Shown in pieces: positions 17,614 to 26,522 of a stretch of DNA of 36,974 nucleotides (positions are counted from its first letter, which is position 1; each line of letters starts with the position of its first letter). The notes under the pieces were generated by a model. It worked only from the letters and a program-made list of their open reading frames with translations, ran no database searches and had not been told where the DNA came from. Position numbers and translations under genes: made by a program. The stretch lies in assembly GCA_012514255.1 (NCBI GenBank), contig JAAZAP010000345.1, positions 1 to 36,974 of the forward strand, in the 5' to 3' direction. This DNA comes from Bacteroidales bacterium. GTDB taxonomy: Bacteria; Bacteroidota; Bacteroidia; Bacteroidales; VadinHA17.

Positions 17614-19578
17614 ATGCGCAACAGGATATCCGTAGCTTGGCCTGTCATTCTCTTGCTGCTTGCCCTCTCCTGTGACAGGAATGATCCCGGGGGTGATCCG
17701 GGATTTGTCCAGCTTGTCAGGGCCAGGGTGGGAACTGATTATCTTGACCTGAACAGGATTGTGCCGGACATTCCCGTGGACAAGAATGCTGTGATTGAGT
17801 TCAGCAATGTACTTGACACCGCTTCCGCAAGGGAGAGCGTTCTCCTTAAGAAGGTAGGTATAACTGGGGTACCTGCATCAGTATCATTCATGGATGAGAA
17901 CAGGACTATTGTATTGCAGCCCTCGGGTAACCTGGATCACTATGCGGAATATACGCTGGAGATTACCTCATCACTAAGAGGCGCAAACCGCGAGACTTTT
18001 CCCGGCGTGACCTACAGTTTCACAACGGTGAACGGGAAAATGCTGATAACCTCAATCACAGTCAACGGACAGACCTTTATGCCTCCGGCGAATCCCCGCA
18101 ATGTCAGCCTGGCAACCGTATCTATCGTTTCCGATTTTTCGGAAGCGCTGAATCCGGCCGATTACCAGGGGTACTTTTACATCCCGGCTCCGGTTCAGTA
18201 TGCCCTTTCCGAAGGCAATAAAAGGGTTACAATTACAACCACTGCGCCGCTCGACTATTACAAAAAATATTCACTTACAATCACTACAGGGCTGAAGGGA
18301 CTCAATGGCTTTACATTTGACGGGTTCACAAACAGTTTCTATACCGGGCTGGATCCTCAGCCCAAGTTTCCGCTGATAAGTGACGATGAACTGCTTGACC
18401 TGATTCAGCGCCAGACCTTTAAGTACTTCTATGACTTTGCCCATCCTGTTAGCGGGCTGGCGCGGGAGCGAAACACTTCAGGGGATGTGGTCACCATCGG
18501 GGGTTCAGGATTTGGTATCATGGCCCTGGTTGTTGCCATGGAGAGAGGATTCATCACGAGGGCAGAAGGCCTTGCACACATGGATAAGATACTTGACTTT
18601 CTGGAGACGTGTGACCGTTACCACGGTGTCTGGCCCCACTGGCTCAACGGTTCCACGGGCAGCATCGTGCCATTCAGTGAAAGGGATAACGGCGGAGACC
18701 TGGTTGAGAGCTCGTTCATGATCCAGGGTCTGATCACCTTCAGGCAGTACCTTGATCCCGGTATCTCCACCGAACAGCAGCTTGTTGAGCGCATTAATGC
18801 TCTCTGGCAGGCGGTTGAGTATGACTTCTTTACACAGGGCCAGAATGCACTTTACTGGCACTGGTCGCCCGATTACGGCTTCCAGATGAACATGCTTCTC
18901 CGTGGGTACAATGAGACACTGATTTGCTATGTGCTGGGAGCCGGATCACCAACACATACCATCAGCAGGGATACATACAGGTACGGATACATGAATGACG
19001 GTGCCATCCTTAACGGCAACAGTTATTACGGTATTACACTGCCAATGGGAGGGGCTTACGGCGGACCGCTCTTCTTCACGCACTATTCGTTCCTGGGTCT
19101 TGACCCGCGAAAACTGGAAGACACCTATGTCAATTACCTGGAGCAGAATATTGCACTCTCCCTTATCAACTGGAAACATTGTGAGACCAATCCCTTCAGT
19201 TATGTCGGGTACAGCGATGAATGCTGGGGCCTCACTGCCAGTGACAACCATGAGGGCTACAGCGCTCACTCGCCAACGAATGACCTGGGAGTCATTACTC
19301 CGACAGCAGCAATATCGTCACTGCCCTATACTCCTGAACAGTCAATGGATGCCATCAGGCACTTCTATTACATCCTGGGTGACAGACTCTGGGGCGAGTA
19401 CGGATTTTATGATGCATTCAATGTTACGGAAGGGTGGTGGGCCACATCTTATATTGCCATTGACCAGGGCCCCATTATTTGCATGATTGAGAATTACCGG
19501 ACAGGATTACTCTGGGAGCTGTTCATGTCAGCCCCGGAGGTGCAGGCCGGCCTCGATAAACTGGGATTTACATATTGA
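17614..19578 (+). CDS. Surface GH144-type (PF10091) hydrolase with two Ig-like domains
   Basis: A 654-residue lipoprotein. The lipobox is LLALSC; the tail after Cys (DRNDPGGD) is acidic, as in Bacteroidota lipoproteins exported to the cell surface. Two Ig-like Big_5 domains cover ~35-145 and ~145-245, each ending in a TFT/FYT-type strand. The rest (~258-650) is a PF10091 (alpha/alpha)6 domain: LIQRQTFKYFYDFAHP, GGSGFGIMALVVAMERGFI, FSERDNGGDLVESSFMIQGL, GYNETLICYVLGAGS, CWGLTASDN, and IAIDQGPIICMIENYR near the end. GH144 enzymes are endo-beta-1,2-glucanases; Pfam calls the domain glucoamylase-like, which is misleading. Acidic residues in the SERDNGGD and YNE segments are candidates for catalysis. 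Likely the first enzyme to cut the polymer. Confidence 0.85.
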   Translation: MRNRISVAWPVILLLLALSCDRNDPGGDPGFVQLVRARVGTDYLDLNRIVPDIPVDKNAVIEFSNVLDTASARESVLLKKVGITGVPASVSFMDENRTIVLQPSGNLDHYAEYTLEITSSLRGANRETFPGVTYSFTTVNGKMLITSITVNGQTFMPPANPRNVSLATVSIVSDFSEALNPADYQGYFYIPAPVQYALSEGNKRVTITTTAPLDYYKKYSLTITTGLKGLNGFTFDGFTNSFYTGLDPQPKFPLISDDELLDLIQRQTFKYFYDFAHPVSGLARERNTSGDVVTIGGSGFGIMALVVAMERGFITRAEGLAHMDKILDFLETCDRYHGVWPHWLNGSTGSIVPFSERDNGGDLVESSFMIQGLITFRQYLDPGISTEQQLVERINALWQAVEYDFFTQGQNALYWHWSPDYGFQMNMLLRGYNETLICYVLGAGSPTHTISRDTYRYGYMNDGAILNGNSYYGITLPMGGAYGGPLFFTHYSFLGLDPRKLEDTYVNYLEQNIALSLINWKHCETNPFSYVGYSDECWGLTASDNHEGYSAHSPTNDLGVITPTAAISSLPYTPEQSMDAIRHFYYILGDRLWGEYGFYDAFNVTEGWWATSYIAIDQGPIICMIENYRTGLLWELFMSAPEVQAGLDKLGFTY

Positions 19579-19584
19579 AAGCCT

Positions 19585-20964
19585 ATGAAAAAGATATACT
19601 CTATATTGGTTGCGGCACTAATGCTGGTCGCATGCAACGTTCCTCAGCAGGCGACATATCGTTCCCAGGGCAATGTTAATTATCCTCTGACAGCTGAAGA
19701 TGAAGCAATGCTTGACTCCATTCAGAAAAAGACCTTTCTCTTTTTCATGGGAGAGCATCACCCGGAGTGGGGTATAGTGAAGGATCGTTCCGCGGCCTGG
19801 GCCCCGGCAAGCATCGCATCAACGGGGTTCGGAATCCCTTCGTTTGCCGTGGGGATCGAACGTGGATGGATAACCCGTGAGGAGGCAGCCAGGATAACCC
19901 TGAACATGATGAATTTCTTCGTGAATTCTCTGCAGAGCGCCGATACGCTGGCTACCGGTTACAGGGGATTTTTCTACCACTTTCTCCGTACGGACACCGG
20001 CCTCAGGGAATGGCGATGTGAGCTCTCCTCGGTGGATACCGGCCTGTTAATGATGGGAATACTTTTTGCACGAAATTATTATGACCGTGACAATAAGACG
20101 GAAAAAGAGATCCGGTCACAGGCATCACTGCTACTTGGAAATATCGACTGGGATTTCATGCTGATGCCTGACACGGGTGACTACGCCAGACAGATATCGA
20201 TGGGATGGCACCCTGAAACAGGCCTTCATCACATGGGATGGAGTGGCTACAACGAGGCGCTCTTCCTCTATATCCTGGCAGCAGGCACAGGGCTTGAAAA
20301 TGCAAAAGAGAGCTACAGGTCGTGGCTGAGTTCATATAAGTGGCAGACACCCTATGAAGGACTGTCGCATGTGGCTTTCCCACCCCTTTTCGGACACCAG
20401 TTCTCACACTGTTTTATTGATTTCAGGGGATTGGCTGATGAGTACATGCGCGAAAAGGGGATTGACTATTTCGAAAACTCACGCCGGGCAACATATGTAC
20501 AACGGCAATATGCCATCGACAATCCTCACGGTTGGGCCGGGTATGATTCGCTCTGCTGGGGTATCACGGCAAGCGACGGGCCGGGAGACACATACAATTT
20601 CGGTGACAGGGAGTTCCTGGGTTATGCCGGAAGAGGTACGAGCGGACCCGATTACAACTATTTTGATGACGGCACAATTGCTCCTTATGGTCCCCTCTCT
20701 TCACTCCCCTTTGCGCCTGAGATAGTCATCCCGACAATCAGATCAATCAATGAAAAGCTGGGAGACAGCATCTGGGGCAGATACGGATATTACGATTCGT
20801 TCAACCTGACCGCAGGATGGGTTAATGACGATTTCATAGGCATTGATCAGGGCCCCTTGCTGATAATGATTGAGAACTTCAGGTCCGGGCTGGTATGGAG
20901 GTATGTAATGAAAGACCCGGTGATACAGGAAGGCCTTGACAAACTTGGATTTGCATACCTGTAA
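19585..20964 (+). CDS. Second PF10091 (GH144-like) hydrolase, lipoprotein
   Basis: A 459-residue lipoprotein (lipobox LMLVAC) starting 6 nt after the previous gene. The tail after Cys (NVPQQATY) lacks acidic residues, so a periplasmic location is inferred. It has no Ig-like domains. The catalytic domain shows ASTGFGIPSFAVGIERGWIT, CELSSVDTGLLMMGILFA, GYNEALFLYILAAGT, CWGITASDGP and GIDQGPLLIMIENFRSG. It differs from its neighbour at the key acidic segment: CELSSVDTG here against SERDNGGD there. The two are therefore not recent duplicates and probably belong to different subfamilies or families of the PF10091 group. Beta-1,2-glucanase or oligosaccharide-trimming activity is inferred from domain and context. 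Confidence 0.8.
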   Translation: MKKIYSILVAALMLVACNVPQQATYRSQGNVNYPLTAEDEAMLDSIQKKTFLFFMGEHHPEWGIVKDRSAAWAPASIASTGFGIPSFAVGIERGWITREEAARITLNMMNFFVNSLQSADTLATGYRGFFYHFLRTDTGLREWRCELSSVDTGLLMMGILFARNYYDRDNKTEKEIRSQASLLLGNIDWDFMLMPDTGDYARQISMGWHPETGLHHMGWSGYNEALFLYILAAGTGLENAKESYRSWLSSYKWQTPYEGLSHVAFPPLFGHQFSHCFIDFRGLADEYMREKGIDYFENSRRATYVQRQYAIDNPHGWAGYDSLCWGITASDGPGDTYNFGDREFLGYAGRGTSGPDYNYFDDGTIAPYGPLSSLPFAPEIVIPTIRSINEKLGDSIWGRYGYYDSFNLTAGWVNDDFIGIDQGPLLIMIENFRSGLVWRYVMKDPVIQEGLDKLGFAYL

Positions 20965-21126
20965 CCTGTTGACGGTGAGGTTTGCGGCGACTGTGCTTGT
21001 TGTCAGTCGGCTGAAATGTTCACAACGCCCCTGGTCAGTGACCGCCGGATCCAGGGCTCACGGTGACACTGATGAGCAAATGCCCGCAGCGGATTTTGAA
21101 GTGAAAGCCCGACTAACATTACAAGC
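20965..21126 (+). other. Intra-operon spacer with palindrome
   Basis: A 162-nt spacer, long compared with the others in this operon. It contains the perfect palindrome GGTCA-G-TGACC (21033-21043) and a TCAG/CTGA hairpin at 21004-21015. No terminator T-run and no clear -7 element were seen. It could hold a processing site or internal promoter. Confidence 0.3.
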
Positions 21127-24100
21127 ATGAATAAGCTCATATCAAGACCGGGAATAGTTCTGTATCTGCTGTTGGTGATTGCAACTGGCGTTACAGGCCA
21201 GCAGAGAACACTTGAAGAGTTTGAGGATACGGCCGGCTGGTCATATAACATCTCTGACGGGGTCACGCTCACCACCTCGGCGGAGAGGGGAGTAACCGGC
21301 AAAGCCATCAGGATTGATTATAATTTCACTGAGGGGACAGGATTTGGCGGTATTCAGAAGCTCTTCCCCGTTGAACTGCCGGAAAATTATGAGTTCACAT
21401 TCTGGCTCAGGGCTGAGTCACCCCCGAACAATTTCGAGATCAAGTTCATAGACAGTACAGGGAACAATGTCTGGTGGGTCAATAACCGAAACTATGATTT
21501 TCCCAGGGAATGGACAAAGGTCCGCATCAAAAGGCGCCATATCAGCTTTGCATGGGGCCCGGTTGAAGATCATGAGCTCAGGAGAGTTGACAGGATTGAG
21601 TTTACGGTAGCTTCTTTTGTAGGAGGCAAAGGGACACTATGGCTTGATGACCTTAAGTTTGAACCCCTGTCTCCGGAGACAGATTTCTGGCCGGAACCGG
21701 TTGTCAAAGCCTCATCGTCAGTCAGGGGGCACAAACCTTCAATGATTGCAGACGGTTCCGGTGAATCCTGCTGGCGGAGCAGGAAAGGAGGGAAGCAGAG
21801 TATCACCTTTGATTTCAGAGGAAGACGCGAGTTCGGAGGGTTGCTTATAGAATGGCTCGAAGGAAGCCATGCCGCGGCTTTTGACGTCCTGTTGTCGTCT
21901 GACGGCAACAGATGGGAGAAAGCATATTCAGTCAGTCCCAACCGCGGAAGCACAAGTATGATATCTCTTCCGGAAGCGGAGGCAGGATACCTGAGGGTTG
22001 ATCTTCTGAAGCCGGCCAACGGCAGAACCTATGGCATCAGGGAGATAAAGATTCCTGCCGTGAAGAGCACCCTTACTCCCAATGATTTCATTATGTATGC
22101 TGCCAAAAATTCTCCCGAAGGCAGTTACCCTGATTATTTCAGCGGCCGTGCCTCATACTGGACTGTTACAGGTGTGAGCGGTGACACAAAGGAAGCGTTG
22201 ATAAGTGAGGATGGCATGGTGGAGGCGGAGAAGGCACGCTTTTCCCTGGAACCCATGCTGAAGATCGGGGACACCCTTTTGAATCACAGCAACGTGCAGT
22301 CTGTTCAGGGCATGGGATTCCCGGGATATACCGGAGAATTTGCCTTTCTTCCCTCCGTGGAGTGGCAGCACAGCGGGATCAGATTTGTGACCGGGGTCTC
22401 ATCGGGCGGTGGCCCCAATGACGACTCAGAGCTTTACATCGGGTACAGGTTCGAAAACATAACTGACGGGCCGGTTGAATTTGAGTTTTACCTTTTGCTG
22501 CGCCCGTTCCAGGTTAATCCTTATTACCAGTTCCTGAACACTGTAGGGGGTGTCGGCAGGATAATGACAATAAAAGAGATCAGCAAAGGCCTCATATCTG
22601 TTGACGGGAAGCCGGTCCGTCTGACAGAAGAGTATGAAGCATTCGGCGCCGCGAAGTTTGACGAGGGCAACCCGGTTGAGATGATCCGGAAAGGGGAGAT
22701 GCCCTCCCCGGAGAGCGCCACTGATCCATCGGGATTGGCGGGCGGGATTATCAGGTACATGATAAAGCTGGAGGCGGGTGAGTCAAAGGATCTCTTTGCA
22801 GTTATCCCTTACCACAGCATTTTTCGGGAATCATTTGGCGGAACTGCCGGTGAGAACCCATCTGAAATCATAAGGGCGGGGTTAACAGGTAAGGGCGTCG
22901 GACTACACCCCCTCCCTCAAGCCACCACTGAAGCCAGGGAGAAATTCTTTGCTTCCTCTGATTATTGGAATAGCAGGACCAGCCACATCCGGTTTGATCT
23001 ACCCCCGTCAGCCGACAGGCTGATCAACACATGGCGGTCGAACCTGGCATACATACTCATCAACAGGGATAAAGCAGGCATCCAGCCCGGTTCCCGTTCA
23101 TATGACCGAAGCTGGATCCGCGACGGCTCCCTGACATCTTCAGCCCTGCTCAAGTCGGGCATTGCCACAGAGGTGAAGGAGTTCATTGAATGGTATGCCG
23201 TGCACCAGTATGAAAACGGTAAGGTGCCATGTGTGGTTGATTTCCGTGGGCCTGATCCGGTGCCGGAGAATGACAGCCATGGCCAGCTGATCTACCTGAT
23301 CCGTGAGTACTTTAATTTCACCGGTGACACTGCATTCCTGAGAGCAATGAATCCACATGTTGTCAAAGCGGTTGATTATATTGAGTCACTGGTGGCGGAG
23401 AGGTCAACCGATCACTTCAGGTGCGGGGATGACAGCATCAGGGCCTATTACGGGCTGGTGCCCGAATCAATCAGCCATGAGGGTTATTCAGCCAGGCCGA
23501 TGCACTCATACTGGGACAATTTCTTCATAATGAAGGGGCTGAAGGATGCAGTTGAGATACAGGCTATCCTGGGGGAAAATGAGTATCAACAAAGGATTGC
23601 ACAGATACGCGACGAGTTCAGGGAAAACCTTTACAACTCCGTTGACCTGGCGATGAAGGTAAGGGGGATAGACTACATCCCCGGCTGCGTGGAGCTTGGA
23701 GATTTTGATCCTACCTCCACAACCGTCGCACTGACTCCCTGCAATGAACTGGAAAATCTCCCGGTGCCCCAGGTTTACAACACCTTTGAGCAGTATTATG
23801 AGTTCTCCATCCGAAGGCGTGACGGCCTACGGGAATGGGTTAACTATACCCCCTATGAAAACAGGCTGATAGGTTCATTCATAATGCTTGACCAACCGGA
23901 GAGGGCTCATGAGCTGATTGAATTTCTTCTTGATGATCAGCGTCCGCATGCCTGGAATCACTGGGCAGAGGTTGTATGGAAAGATCCACGCTATCCCGGG
24001 TTCATTGGAGATATGCCGCACACCTGGTGTGGCAGCGACTTCATCAATGCCGTCAGGTCAATATTCGTGTACGAGAATGAATATGACAGTACCCTTGTTC

Positions 24101-24390
24101 TTGCAGCAGCCCTGTGCCATGACTGGATTGATGCTCCCGGAGGCATGTCAGTCAGCAACCTTCCCACATACTACGGAGACATCTCCTATTCTGTCAGGAA
24201 GGAGGAGAACGTGTACCGTTTCAGCATCATGGGCAATCTCTGTCTGCCGGAGGGAGGCATCAGGATACGCAACTTCAATGGCGGGTCCCTGCCGGCAGGG
24301 GTGACCGTGAACGGCAGGGAATTGACAGGCTTCAGCGGGAAAGATATAAGGGTGAACGAGGTCCCGGCAGAGGTGACAATACATTATTGA
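21127..24390 (+). CDS. Unassigned exported six-hairpin-type glycosidase with CBM-like and F5/8C domains
   Basis: A 1087-residue protein not matched to a named GH family. A signal peptide (~1-25, LLLVIATGVTGQ, no lipobox Cys) suggests the periplasm. Residues ~30-190 look like a jelly-roll carbohydrate-binding module (EFTFWLRAESPPNNFEIKF, GTLWLDDLKFEPL). Residues ~195-315 form an F5/8 type C (discoidin) domain (SSSVRGHKPSMIADG, YGIREIKIPA). A beta-sandwich (~320-600) precedes an (alpha/alpha)6-type region (~625-1000) with YDRSWIRDGSLTSSALL, FRGPDPVPENDSHGQLIYL and MPHTWCGSDFINA. The C-terminal ~1010-1087 is a beta domain. The WIRDG motif recalls GH15/GH63-like six-hairpin enzymes. A role in trimming beta-1,2-glucan or its substituents is inferred from the operon only. 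Confidence 0.7.
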   Translation: MNKLISRPGIVLYLLLVIATGVTGQQRTLEEFEDTAGWSYNISDGVTLTTSAERGVTGKAIRIDYNFTEGTGFGGIQKLFPVELPENYEFTFWLRAESPPNNFEIKFIDSTGNNVWWVNNRNYDFPREWTKVRIKRRHISFAWGPVEDHELRRVDRIEFTVASFVGGKGTLWLDDLKFEPLSPETDFWPEPVVKASSSVRGHKPSMIADGSGESCWRSRKGGKQSITFDFRGRREFGGLLIEWLEGSHAAAFDVLLSSDGNRWEKAYSVSPNRGSTSMISLPEAEAGYLRVDLLKPANGRTYGIREIKIPAVKSTLTPNDFIMYAAKNSPEGSYPDYFSGRASYWTVTGVSGDTKEALISEDGMVEAEKARFSLEPMLKIGDTLLNHSNVQSVQGMGFPGYTGEFAFLPSVEWQHSGIRFVTGVSSGGGPNDDSELYIGYRFENITDGPVEFEFYLLLRPFQVNPYYQFLNTVGGVGRIMTIKEISKGLISVDGKPVRLTEEYEAFGAAKFDEGNPVEMIRKGEMPSPESATDPSGLAGGIIRYMIKLEAGESKDLFAVIPYHSIFRESFGGTAGENPSEIIRAGLTGKGVGLHPLPQATTEAREKFFASSDYWNSRTSHIRFDLPPSADRLINTWRSNLAYILINRDKAGIQPGSRSYDRSWIRDGSLTSSALLKSGIATEVKEFIEWYAVHQYENGKVPCVVDFRGPDPVPENDSHGQLIYLIREYFNFTGDTAFLRAMNPHVVKAVDYIESLVAERSTDHFRCGDDSIRAYYGLVPESISHEGYSARPMHSYWDNFFIMKGLKDAVEIQAILGENEYQQRIAQIRDEFRENLYNSVDLAMKVRGIDYIPGCVELGDFDPTSTTVALTPCNELENLPVPQVYNTFEQYYEFSIRRRDGLREWVNYTPYENRLIGSFIMLDQPERAHELIEFLLDDQRPHAWNHWAEVVWKDPRYPGFIGDMPHTWCGSDFINAVRSIFVYENEYDSTLVLAAALCHDWIDAPGGMSVSNLPTYYGDISYSVRKEENVYRFSIMGNLCLPEGGIRIRNFNGGSLPAGVTVNGRELTGFSGKDIRVNEVPAEVTIHY

Positions 24391-24412
24391 TAGTTTAAAA
24401 CAGGTTAATCTG

Positions 24413-26503
24413 ATGGAAGACAGCAAAACCAGTCATGTAAAATCGATAAAGGGCAATGACCGAATAACATTCGGTCAGCTGGCTGCCTATTCTGCGGGGG
24501 GTATCATCCCCGTGGCGTTATTCAACATTGCCGGGCAGCTGGTAGGGTTGATGGGAAATATCAGTTTGGGACTCAGCGCTTTCTGGCTGGGATTAATTAT
24601 GATCATTCCCAGGCTCTGGGATGCCTTCTCTGATCCGATTGTAGGCCATCTCTCTGACAACACCCGCAGCAGGCTGGGGCGGAGAAGGCCTTTTCTTCTT
24701 ATTGGAGGTATAGCTGTGGCAGTATTCTTTGTTGTCTTGTGGTGGATACCAAAGGGAGAGACGGTGCATGCCTGGTTCCCCAGTGAGACCGGGTTCCAGA
24801 GTTTTCAGCTTTTTTACATACTCTTTGCGCTGCTGCTCTTCTTTACCGCCACAACCGTCTTCGAGATACCTCACGGTGCACTGGGGATGGAGATGACTTC
24901 GGACCCACACGAGCGCACACGCCTCTTCAGCGGTAAAAGTTTTATCGGCAACCTGTTTGCTATGAGCACCCCGTGGCTCTTCGCCCTTGCCAATATGGAG
25001 GTGTTCCGCGGACCCGGTGGCAATGAAGCTGACGGCATGCGGTACGTTTCACTTATGGTGGCGGCTATCCTGATACCTCTCTCCTTCTGGTGGACGGCCA
25101 AATTGCGGGAGCCGGGCTTCGTGAGGGTCTCAAAACAGGAGAAGACCCACTTCTGGCAGGATATGAAGATTGTCGGCACCAATAAGAACTTCATTTACCT
25201 TGTTCTTACAATCTTCACACTGGCCATGGGATTCAATTTCGTCAACCTGCTCGGTTCTTACATTCCCATATTTTATGTATTTGGGGGAGATAAGGTTGCC
25301 GGTGCCAGGTTGCTTGGAATAAATGGAACCATATGGGCCATCACGGGTGTCCTTGCCGTCTTCCCCCTCAACTGGATCAGCCCGAAGCTTGGAAAGAGGA
25401 ACACCCTTATCATCTCCATGATTCTCATGACTGTGGCACAGCTTTCCAAGATCGTATGTTATAACCCTGAGCATCCATACCTGGTAATCATTCCCACCAT
25501 AATGCTTTCTGCCGGCATGCTCTTCTTCTTTACCCTTGGCTCATCAATGGTGGGGGACATATGCGATGAAGATGAGCTCCGTACCGGTCACCGCACTGAG
25601 GGTAGCTACTATTCAATCTACTGGTGGTTCATTAAGCTCGGAACGGCACTGGCCAGTTTCGTGGCGGGGATACTGATCACCATTACTCTCTTTGACGAGA
25701 CACAGGTCACAAAGGTAGACAGCCTCCAGGGGAGCGTTCGCGACATGCAGGCAAAAGTGACATACTGGAAAGGTTACACGGGTGATGCTGCTGCCACCGA
25801 TACGTGGCTTACAAACGCACAGTCACAGGCCTCCGATGCACTGAAGGAATCTGAGGAATATCTGATATATCTTGAGAGTGAGGTAGTTAAAAAACCGAAC
25901 AGGAAGAAGGTCATTTCGCCTGAAATTGAAGCGCAGAGAAAGAATGTGCTGATGAACGCTAACGCAGTTACCAGGCAAAACATTGCAGCTCTCGAAAAGC
26001 ACAATGCCACTCTTGCTTCTGTAACGGCCGGTGTGCCGGCTCCGGTTGGTGACAGCCTGATCAGGGTTACAGTCCCTTTGATAATGCAATCGAAACTGAC
26101 AAAGGCAAGAATCAGCTCCTTTGATCTGCTTTTTCATCTCCGTACCAGGTCAGATGCACAGCAGAAAAGCCGCGCCCACACTGAACAACTGATCGGTAAC
26201 GTGTCTGATATGAACAAGTTGATCTATGATCTCGAACCCGGATCACCACTTGACGTTCTTGATTCCGGGCTGACTGTCATCAGCGGAGATATAGATCCGC
26301 TTAAGAAGCAATCGCCTTACACCCTCCTGATGATGCGGGTAGTTGAGATAGGATTGCCGGTGCTTCTGTGCCTTCTGGCACTTGCCTTTGCTTTCCGTTA
26401 TGCACTGACGGAAAAAAGGACCCTGGAGATCAAAGAGCTTCTGCAACAGAAGAGGGGTAAAGCCAGGATGGCGGATCAGCCTGACGGACTGTATGACAAA
26501 TAG
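24413..26503 (+). CDS. GPH-family sugar:cation symporter (MFS) with large periplasmic insertion
   Basis: A 696-residue inner-membrane transporter; the family is usually about 450-500 residues. The GPH signature is DAFSDPIVGHLSDNTRSRLG followed by RRRPF (residues ~65-92). About eleven membrane segments precede residue ~425. After segment 11 (FIKLGTALASFVAGILITI) a hydrophilic, helix-rich insertion of about 205 residues (~426-630) occurs, with heptad-like runs such as ALKESEEYLIYLESEV and IAALEKHNATL. Segment 12 then follows (VVEIGLPVLLCLLALAFAF) with a basic cytoplasmic tail. Standard topology puts the insertion in the periplasm. It probably imports sophoro-oligosaccharides for the two cytoplasmic enzymes encoded next. 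Confidence 0.88.
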   Translation: MEDSKTSHVKSIKGNDRITFGQLAAYSAGGIIPVALFNIAGQLVGLMGNISLGLSAFWLGLIMIIPRLWDAFSDPIVGHLSDNTRSRLGRRRPFLLIGGIAVAVFFVVLWWIPKGETVHAWFPSETGFQSFQLFYILFALLLFFTATTVFEIPHGALGMEMTSDPHERTRLFSGKSFIGNLFAMSTPWLFALANMEVFRGPGGNEADGMRYVSLMVAAILIPLSFWWTAKLREPGFVRVSKQEKTHFWQDMKIVGTNKNFIYLVLTIFTLAMGFNFVNLLGSYIPIFYVFGGDKVAGARLLGINGTIWAITGVLAVFPLNWISPKLGKRNTLIISMILMTVAQLSKIVCYNPEHPYLVIIPTIMLSAGMLFFFTLGSSMVGDICDEDELRTGHRTEGSYYSIYWWFIKLGTALASFVAGILITITLFDETQVTKVDSLQGSVRDMQAKVTYWKGYTGDAAATDTWLTNAQSQASDALKESEEYLIYLESEVVKKPNRKKVISPEIEAQRKNVLMNANAVTRQNIAALEKHNATLASVTAGVPAPVGDSLIRVTVPLIMQSKLTKARISSFDLLFHLRTRSDAQQKSRAHTEQLIGNVSDMNKLIYDLEPGSPLDVLDSGLTVISGDIDPLKKQSPYTLLMMRVVEIGLPVLLCLLALAFAFRYALTEKRTLEIKELLQQKRGKARMADQPDGLYDK

Positions 26504-26522
26504 TTGAAAAACAACGATATAC

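Noticed and set aside
17614..20964. Glucoamylase annotation suggested by the PF10091 name
   Set aside because: Characterised PF10091 members in GH144 act on beta-1,2-glucan, and the neighbouring SOGP agrees; no starch-type GH13 or GH97 gene is present.
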